From positions 62,001-126,000 of the forward strand of contig JACTMP010000078.1 of the NCBI GenBank assembly GCA_014584575.1: a stretch of 64,000 nucleotides of DNA. Direction: 5' to 3'. Positions within the stretch are counted from its first letter, which is position 1. Every line of letters starts with the position of its first letter. The notes under the pieces were generated by a model, which saw only the letters and a program-made list of their open reading frames with translations, made no database searches and had not been told where the DNA came from. The translations under genes were made by a program, and so were the position numbers. Shown here piece after piece: positions 59,383 to 64,000 of this stretch. The DNA is from Chloroflexota bacterium. Its GTDB lineage: Bacteria; Chloroflexota; Anaerolineae; Promineifilales; Promineifilaceae.

Positions 59383-60033
59383 TCAGGTCATCAAGACTTG
59401 GCTTTCCAATTCGCATAAAAATGAGCGCATATAGGCTTGCAACGGCCGTGCCCATTCTTGCGCCGCTGTTGTGTACAAGTTCTCATAACAACTAATCTGA
59501 AAGTTGAGCTGATCAACAATAGTGTGCCCAACTCCTTGTCCAGAAGTGAATCGTGTTGTCACTTCGACGGCCGTGATGCCCCAGGTGTCTCCTTTCACGT
59601 TGTCTGGCCGATACTCTGGTTGGGCAGCTTTAGACGTAAACGCCCGCATAATACCCACCGGGCCTAACAAATCCAATATATCGGCATCGCGCAGAATCAC
59701 ATCTAACGTACCTTCTCCATCAAGTGACGTATGGTTGCCAATCGCCATCGCGATTTCCTTGATTTCTGGGGCACTAAAAAGCCCATTTTCACGCAAAAAT
59801 TGAGCCGCCATCTCTGCTCCGCGTGGGCCGTGCCCGGTACGGCCGTCTACCAGACCAATATCATGCAACAAGGCTGCCGTCTGGACGAGATCTGTGTGTT
59901 GATACCCTTCTGCCTCCGCTATTCGCACTGCCCACCGCCGTACACGATCCACATGTTTGTAGTCGTGGGCAGCTTCACACCGATTCATTATTTCTTGGGC
60001 ATACCCTTCAATTTGGCAGATACGTTCGTTCAT
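59383..60033 (-). CDS. HD-domain phosphohydrolase
   Basis: 216 residues from ATG 60033; the frame extends to 60075 but that ATG is made by a dispersed repeat. NRCEAAHDYKHVDRVRRWAVRIAEAEG carries the first metal His, AALLHDIGLVDGRTGHGPRGAEMAAQFL the His-Asp pair, IGNHTSLDGEG the next His, and ILRDADILDLLGPVGIMRAF the last Asp: a complete HD metal site like the YpgQ/uncharacterised metal-dependent phosphohydrolase group. Such enzymes hydrolyse nucleotides. Cytoplasmic. It lies between the TolB-like gene and the nucleoside kinase-like gene, all on the minus strand. Confidence 0.88.
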   Translation of the reverse strand: MNERICQIEGYAQEIMNRCEAAHDYKHVDRVRRWAVRIAEAEGYQHTDLVQTAALLHDIGLVDGRTGHGPRGAEMAAQFLRENGLFSAPEIKEIAMAIGNHTSLDGEGTLDVILRDADILDLLGPVGIMRAFTSKAAQPEYRPDNVKGDTWGITAVEVTTRFTSGQGVGHTIVDQLNFQISCYENLYTTAAQEWARPLQAYMRSFLCELESQVLMT

Positions 60034-60069
60034 CTGTTTTGCTACGGCCGTCAAACCCACCACCTCACC

Positions 60070-60156
60070 TGTCATTCCGAGCCGTCCCCGGCGAGGAACC
60101 TTTCGCGGCAGCCAGGTGAAAGATTCCTCACTCCGAAGACTACGTTCGGAATGACA
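60070..60156. repeat. TCATTCCGAG...CGGAATGACA bounded repeat, copy 2
   Basis: Starts TGTCATTCCGAGCC and ends CGAAGACTACGTTCGGAATGACA. It is an inverted relative of 45015-45101 (sharing GTAGTCTTCGGAG-type core). It supplies an apparent upstream ATG of the HD gene. Confidence 0.65.
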
Positions 60157-60192
60157 GGGGGAGGGGCGGCTACGGCCGTGTCCACCCCCGCA

Positions 60193-61941
60193 TTAGAGCA
60201 GCACACCTGGCTGGTAATGCTCCAGGATAGAGCCACCCATGAACTCGCGCAAAATAGAATCGCCGGGGATGTGGGCGCGAATGTCATCTGGCAGGGGATC
60301 AAACCATTGCAAAAAGGCGCGCAGCCGGTTGGCCTCGATGCGTTCCGGAGTGTCTGGCTCCACTTGCAGCAGCAGCGGCTCGGCAAATGGTTTGAGCGCG
60401 GCCAACTCATACACCAGGGCAGAGTTGAAAAACACATCCGCATATTGCTGGTAAGGAAAGATATGCCGCTTTTCGCCGCGCCGCACGCTGGGCCAGCGGG
60501 CGATGGTGTCGGCGGCGGTATACCCCCGGTGGGTGGCGTCGCGCACGATGCGGCGCAGCAGCCGGGTATCGGTGGTGGGGATGCGGTTGTGTTTGTCCAG
60601 GTTGAGTTGGGTGAAGGCGGAAATAAAAATGCGGTACACAGCTTCCGGCGGTACGTTTTGCACCAGCCGGGGGTTGAGGCCATGAATACCTTCAATGAGG
60701 ATGATGTGTTCCGGGCCAATAGCCAGCGGTTCCCCTTCTTCGCGGCGGCCGGTATGGAAGTTGAATCGGGGCTGAATGATGGTTTCGCCTTGCAGTAGTT
60801 GGCGCATTTGCTGTTGGAAGAAGGCGACGTCTACGGCCTCAAACGCTTCAAAGTCAAACGCGCCGGTTTCATCGCGGGGGGTGTCTTCACGGTTGACGAA
60901 GTAGTTGTCCATGCCAATGGTGACGGGGTGAATGCCCCGCGCCAGCAGTTGGATGGCCAGCCGTTTGCTGAAGGTGGTTTTACCGGCGGAGGTGGGGCCG
61001 GAGATGAGGACGATGCGGGCGGCGATGCCCTGTTTGTTGGCGCCCCGTTCGGCGATCTCATTGGCAATGCGGTTGAGCTGACGCTGGTGTAGCGCCTCAG
61101 ACACCAGGATGGCTTGTAGGATACGGCCCGAAGGGGCTTCGGGTGGGCCGCTGCTCAATGTCTCGTTCAACGCCGCTACTTTGGGCACGCCAATGAGCGC
61201 CAGCCATTGCGCATACTCCTGAAAGACGCGGGCCAATACCGGTTCGTCCTCAAATGGTTGCAGCACATCCGGCTGGTGGCGGCGCGGGAATTGGAGAATA
61301 AAGCCGTTGTTATACGGCCGTAGATCAAACAAATCCAGATAACTCGTGCGCGGCGCCATAAAACCATGAAAATAATCCCGCTCACCATTCAATTCATACA
61401 GCGTCAGATAATCCTTGCGCCGCCTGGCAAATAGCTGCGCCTTCTCTTCGTCGCCCCAGTCGCGGAATAGTTGCAGCGCCTCGTCCAGCGGTACGCGCAC
61501 CTGGGTAATGGGCAGGTCGGCCGCCACTAATTCACGCATCCGCTTTTTGAGCGCGTCCAGATCAGTCTGGGTAGCCCGCACGCCGTCAAATTCGCAGTAG
61601 TAACCGCCAAAGGGCATGGAGTGCATGATGGTGATGGTATAAGCCGGGAACAGTTCGGCGGCGGCCACAACCATCAAGAAGGTGAGCGAGCGCCGGTAAA
61701 TACGCGACCCGTCCGAATCGGCAGTAGTGATGGGGATGAGATCGGCGTCTGTTTTCAGGGAGATAGATAGTTCACGCAGCCGGTGGTTCATCAACACGGC
61801 CACAACACGGCCGGGCATTTGTTCGTCAAACCCCGCCGCTGCCACAAATGCTTCCAGTGGGGTGTCAATAGGCGCTTCAAAGGCACGGCCGTCGGGAAAA
61901 CGAGCCTGTACGGTCTGGCGAGGGGTGGTGGGGATAATCAT
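60193..61941 (-). CDS. TGS / uridine-kinase-like nucleoside kinase
   Basis: 582 residues from ATG 61941 (an ATG at 61971 lies in the GTGTCAG repeat). The N-terminus VQARFPDGRAFEAPIDTPLEAFVAAAG is a TGS domain, then a threonyl-tRNA-synthetase second-domain-like region with MHSMPFGGYYCEFDG. From about 310 follows a uridine kinase/phosphoribulokinase-type P-loop domain: VLISGPTSAGKTTFSKRLAIQL, TIGMDNYFVNREDTPRDETGAFDFEAFEAVD and HIILIEGIHGLN. This TGS-SAD-kinase layout is a known family of putative nucleoside kinases (bacterial, also in Thermotoga and Clostridia). It would phosphorylate a nucleoside, probably uridine/cytidine; the substrate is not certain. Confidence 0.9.
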   Translation of the reverse strand: MIIPTTPRQTVQARFPDGRAFEAPIDTPLEAFVAAAGFDEQMPGRVVAVLMNHRLRELSISLKTDADLIPITTADSDGSRIYRRSLTFLMVVAAAELFPAYTITIMHSMPFGGYYCEFDGVRATQTDLDALKKRMRELVAADLPITQVRVPLDEALQLFRDWGDEEKAQLFARRRKDYLTLYELNGERDYFHGFMAPRTSYLDLFDLRPYNNGFILQFPRRHQPDVLQPFEDEPVLARVFQEYAQWLALIGVPKVAALNETLSSGPPEAPSGRILQAILVSEALHQRQLNRIANEIAERGANKQGIAARIVLISGPTSAGKTTFSKRLAIQLLARGIHPVTIGMDNYFVNREDTPRDETGAFDFEAFEAVDVAFFQQQMRQLLQGETIIQPRFNFHTGRREEGEPLAIGPEHIILIEGIHGLNPRLVQNVPPEAVYRIFISAFTQLNLDKHNRIPTTDTRLLRRIVRDATHRGYTAADTIARWPSVRRGEKRHIFPYQQYADVFFNSALVYELAALKPFAEPLLLQVEPDTPERIEANRLRAFLQWFDPLPDDIRAHIPGDSILREFMGGSILEHYQPGVLL

Positions 61942-61943
61942 AG

Positions 61944-62010
61944 GTGTCGGGGGTTGGGTGTCATGTGTCATGTGTCAGGTGTCAGGTGTCAAGTTACATG
62001 ACACTTGATA
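61944..62010. repeat. GTGTCAGG/GTGTCATG-unit repeat
   Basis: Iterated GTGTCATGTGTCATGTGTCAGGTGTCAGGTGTC followed by inverse GACACTTGATAC. It lies at the 5' side of the nucleoside kinase gene and ends 2 bp before the next coding stop. Confidence 0.65.
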
Positions 62011-62011
62011 C

Positions 62012-62770
62012 TCATTTCTCCTTGAGATATTCATTGATCAGCGCGATGCTTTGCGGCACGGCCGTTTGCAGGATGGTTTGGATTTCGGCGATGGGCAACT
62101 TGCCAAAGAGGTGTTCGGCCATCCAGGTGGGGTCATGCAAGGCAGCGGCAAATTCGGCCGCAGACAGGCCCAATCGCCCGGCGTAAATTGCCACCGTTTG
62201 GGAAGGCGCGCCGGGCATTAACTGGCTGGTCAGCAGTTCCCGCCACTGCACCAGGATGTCATCGGCGGCAAAAGGCAGCCAATGGTCGGGGTGGGCATGG
62301 GCGAGGGTGGTTACGGCCGTTTCCGGCAGTTCCGCCCGCGCCAATGTGTCCAGATAGGTGAGCAAGATGAAATGAATCAGGCGGCGCTGTTTGGGTGGCC
62401 CCAGATGTTCGGCATCAAAAAAGTAGGGCCAGGCAACCTGTCGCAACCAGATAAGGTCATACAGCAAATGGGCGCTGTACCCAGCCACAAATACCCGCTG
62501 CCCGGCATTCATTTGTTGGGGATGGCCCAATTGGGGAAATTGTGCCCACATCTCCTGGTAGGCATCGGCGGGCGGCAGGGGCGGCAGATCATAAAAGTGG
62601 GTGGCGCGGCGCGGCAGTTCGCTGATGGCGTTGACGTCCGGGGCCACGCTGCCCAGGTAGAACGCAGGCCATTCGGCAGCCAGGGTATCGGCCAGACGGC
62701 CGTGACCATTGGCAGCCGCTTCCCGGCGAATTTGTTCGGCGATGTGCAGGTGCATGAAGGGGGTAGGCAT
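62012..62770 (-). CDS. Zinc-dependent phospholipase C-like protein
   Basis: 252 residues. PTPFMHLHIAEQI, FYLGSVAPDVNAISELPRRATHFYD and FVAGYSAHLLYDLIWLRQV place the His/Asp metal ligands of the zn_dep_PLPC family (N-terminal His-x-x-x-Glu, Asp, His...Asp). Family members hydrolyse phosphoesters; many bacterial ones are uncharacterised and lack a signal peptide, as here, so a cytosolic role is likely. ATG 62770 is directly beside a GAGATTG hairpin, with GGTAGGC upstream as a weak ribosome site. It precedes the nucleoside kinase-like gene on the same strand. Confidence 0.8.
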   Translation of the reverse strand: MPTPFMHLHIAEQIRREAAANGHGRLADTLAAEWPAFYLGSVAPDVNAISELPRRATHFYDLPPLPPADAYQEMWAQFPQLGHPQQMNAGQRVFVAGYSAHLLYDLIWLRQVAWPYFFDAEHLGPPKQRRLIHFILLTYLDTLARAELPETAVTTLAHAHPDHWLPFAADDILVQWRELLTSQLMPGAPSQTVAIYAGRLGLSAAEFAAALHDPTWMAEHLFGKLPIAEIQTILQTAVPQSIALINEYLKEK

Positions 62771-62780
62771 GGGAATTAGA

Positions 62781-62835
62781 GATGAGGAGATTCGGAGATC
62801 GAGAGATTAGCAATCTCCTAATCTCCGAATCTCAT
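62781..62835. repeat. GAGATTC/GAGATCG-unit hairpin
   Basis: GAGGAGATTCGGAGATCGAGAGATT pairs with AATCTCCTAATCTCCGAATCTC. Fifth member of this family in the window. Confidence 0.7.
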
Positions 62836-62838
62836 TTC

Positions 62839-63792
62839 TTAACGGTCAGAGATCGTACAATTGGACGGCGCAAACCAGCGGGTGCTGGCCTGCCCACGCA
62901 GGCGGTCCAGACTGGGCAAACAGGCCATCAGCACATGGGGGCTGTTATCGGCCGTCTTACCGCCATCGGCCAACGGCCGTACCTGTGGATACAAATCCAT
63001 ATCATTACTCTGGTTGACGACCATGGTCGCCAGGCCGCCATTCGCCGGTTCAGCCAGTGCTACCGGCACGGCATACGCCACCACGTAATACGCCGTGCCC
63101 GTTGCATCCACGGCGCGGTAGATGATGTGTTTGCCTAACAAATGCAAACCCGTTTGTGGCGGGTCGCCCAACACCAGCAGCGGTTCGCCGGGCACATGCC
63201 CCCTGGTCATTTCCACAGCCACCGTCCAATGGGTAGCAATGTCTGGTGATTGGCCAGTACGGGCAGCGACGGCACGGCCGTAATTATCCAATACACGAGC
63301 GGCATAAGCGCGGGGCACGCGGTTGTTAGCCTGCGCCCACCCGCCGCTATACGCAGCCAGAGCAGCATACACATCCCCACCCGCCTGCCGCACAACCTCG
63401 GCCAGGATGCCCACACCCCAACGCAAATTGACAGATGGGTTCTGTAATTCTGCCGCCGGCGGTCGCCACTCCAGGCCAGGGCCGGCAGGCATGACGCCCA
63501 TTAGCCCCACCGCCCCAGCTTCGCTGACCACATCCGCACGGCCGTTGGACTCTTCTTTGATCACCGCAGCAATAAAATCGGGGTCCAGTCCATACACATC
63601 GGCCAGCACCGCGATGTGCGCCGACCATTGCTGAATGTCTGACCCCCAAACAGGCGAGAGGATGGGCGGCGCAGGCTGGACGGCCGTGCCCACCCGCGCC
63701 CCCACGCGCTGCACCACCAGCAGCAGCAACGCCAGAATAGCGGCTGACAGGCAGGCGGTTAACAAGATGGAAGGGCGTTTGGGTGCGTTCAT
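62839..63792 (-). CDS. SLT-type lytic transglycosylase
   Basis: 317 residues. An N-terminal membrane anchor or uncleaved signal, ILLTACLSAAILALLLLVVQRVG, precedes the SLT domain: VYGLDPDFIAAVIKEESNGRADVVSEAGAVGLMGVMPAG, with the catalytic Glu in KEES and the following GLMGVMP block, then NLRWGVGIL and ALAAYSGG. It cuts the glycan strand of peptidoglycan from the periplasmic side (or outside in a monoderm). The C-terminal ~130 residues (THWTVAVEMTRGHVPGEPLLVLGDPP...) are not recognised. ATG 63792 has no strong ribosome site. It may be cotranscribed with a gene that ends at 63867. Confidence 0.9.
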   Translation of the reverse strand: MNAPKRPSILLTACLSAAILALLLLVVQRVGARVGTAVQPAPPILSPVWGSDIQQWSAHIAVLADVYGLDPDFIAAVIKEESNGRADVVSEAGAVGLMGVMPAGPGLEWRPPAAELQNPSVNLRWGVGILAEVVRQAGGDVYAALAAYSGGWAQANNRVPRAYAARVLDNYGRAVAARTGQSPDIATHWTVAVEMTRGHVPGEPLLVLGDPPQTGLHLLGKHIIYRAVDATGTAYYVVAYAVPVALAEPANGGLATMVVNQSNDMDLYPQVRPLADGGKTADNSPHVLMACLPSLDRLRGQASTRWFAPSNCTISDR

Positions 63793-63866
63793 GGTGAACG
63801 GTTATCGGCAATCAGTAATCGGTTATCAGTGTTCTGATGTTCAACTTTGGGCTGCGGCGCTGTTTA

Positions 63867-64000
63867 TTAAAGAAAGTCAAACGTATCGGTTGTTGGCGGC
63901 ACGAGCCACCAACTGACGGCGGCATTGGGCAGCGGGGCGGGCAGGTGTGACGGCCGTTTCACTTTCTGTGGTGTTGTGGTTGTGTCATCAGGCAGCAGAA
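63867..64000 (-). CDS. C-terminal fragment of an unidentified protein
   Basis: The minus-strand frame from the right edge to TAA at 63867 reads through about 43 codons, ending PNAAVSWWLVPPTTDTFDFL. It is too short to name, and rests only on an open frame with normal composition. A Thr-rich stretch (DDTTTTPQKVKRPSHLPAP) suggests a linker before a final motif. Confidence 0.4.
   Translation of the reverse strand, partial: LLPDDTTTTPQKVKRPSHLPAPLPNAAVSWWLVPPTTDTFDFL

Overview
The window is about 57% GC (estimated by eye), dense and bacterial. It most resembles a filamentous or environmental Chloroflexota (Anaerolineae/Caldilineae-like) chromosome. That placement is inferred from the gene mix: AfsR-like BTAD regulator, HsdR/HsdM with palindromic repeats in their coding sequence, PrkA-YhbH-SpoVR, TPR proteins, META lipoprotein, many intergenic hairpin repeats. 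There is no rRNA gene, no intact tRNA gene, no CRISPR array and no phage module. A palindromic octamer, ACGGCCGT, recurs about 120 times by my hand count, in genes and between them.

Layout. 1-1545: 3' part of a PAS hybrid histidine kinase (minus). 1.8-5 kb: MDR oxidoreductase and a four-fold META lipoprotein. 5.3-8.6 kb: purine genes purA and an ATIC-like purH. 8.8-13.6 kb: HD-domain protein facing a minus-strand run (transglutaminase-acetyltransferase fusion, nucleotidyltransferase-like protein, M28 peptidase, GyrI-like protein). 13.9-15.7 kb: esterase, ECF sigma factor, small zinc-finger protein. 16.1-20.9 kb: conserved prkA-yhbH-spoVR stress module. 21-27 kb: Mrp ATPase, TPR protein, SulP permease, GH13 glucosidase. 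27-30.7 kb: dnaN, a membrane protein, acyl-CoA dehydrogenase. 30.9-34.6 kb: overlapping minus-strand operon (methyltransferase, glycosyltransferase, histidine kinase, response regulator).

35.1-43.8 kb is the accessory core: a type I restriction-modification island read hsdM - GIY-YIG protein - hsdS - HigB/HigA-type toxin-antitoxin - hsdR - RHH/DUF5678-like protein. It is heavily invaded. HsdR carries an in-frame DUF559 endonuclease-like domain. HsdM carries two in-frame palindromic elements, one flanked by a 9-bp direct repeat. A GIY-YIG cassette in clustered TTCGACAAGCTCAGG repeats separates hsdM from a second, 87% identical copy of its own 3' end. The octamer is about threefold rarer here, and a degenerate tRNA-Pro-like 3' end with a terminator borders the island.

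44-46.2 kb holds pyrC-pyrB. 46.4-54.3 kb: AfsR-like regulator, DUF6391-like protein, holA, flavin amine oxidase, GNAT acetyltransferase, M42 peptidase. 54.3-58 kb: GH16 lipoprotein and GH3 beta-glucosidase, a plausible beta-glucan pair. 58-64 kb: TolB-like propeller protein, HD protein, TGS/uridine-kinase-like nucleoside kinase, zinc-dependent phospholipase C-like protein, SLT transglycosylase, and a truncated gene at the right edge.

Many gaps hold hairpin repeats: (i) iterated 6-8 bp units (GAGATTG, TAATCGG, GTGTCAG) making long perfect hairpins; (ii) hairpins with a TTT-(CAG/CTG/TGG)-AAA apex; (iii) longer bounded elements found twice each. All coordinates, starts and counts were made by eye; family names come from recognising motifs, not from a search.
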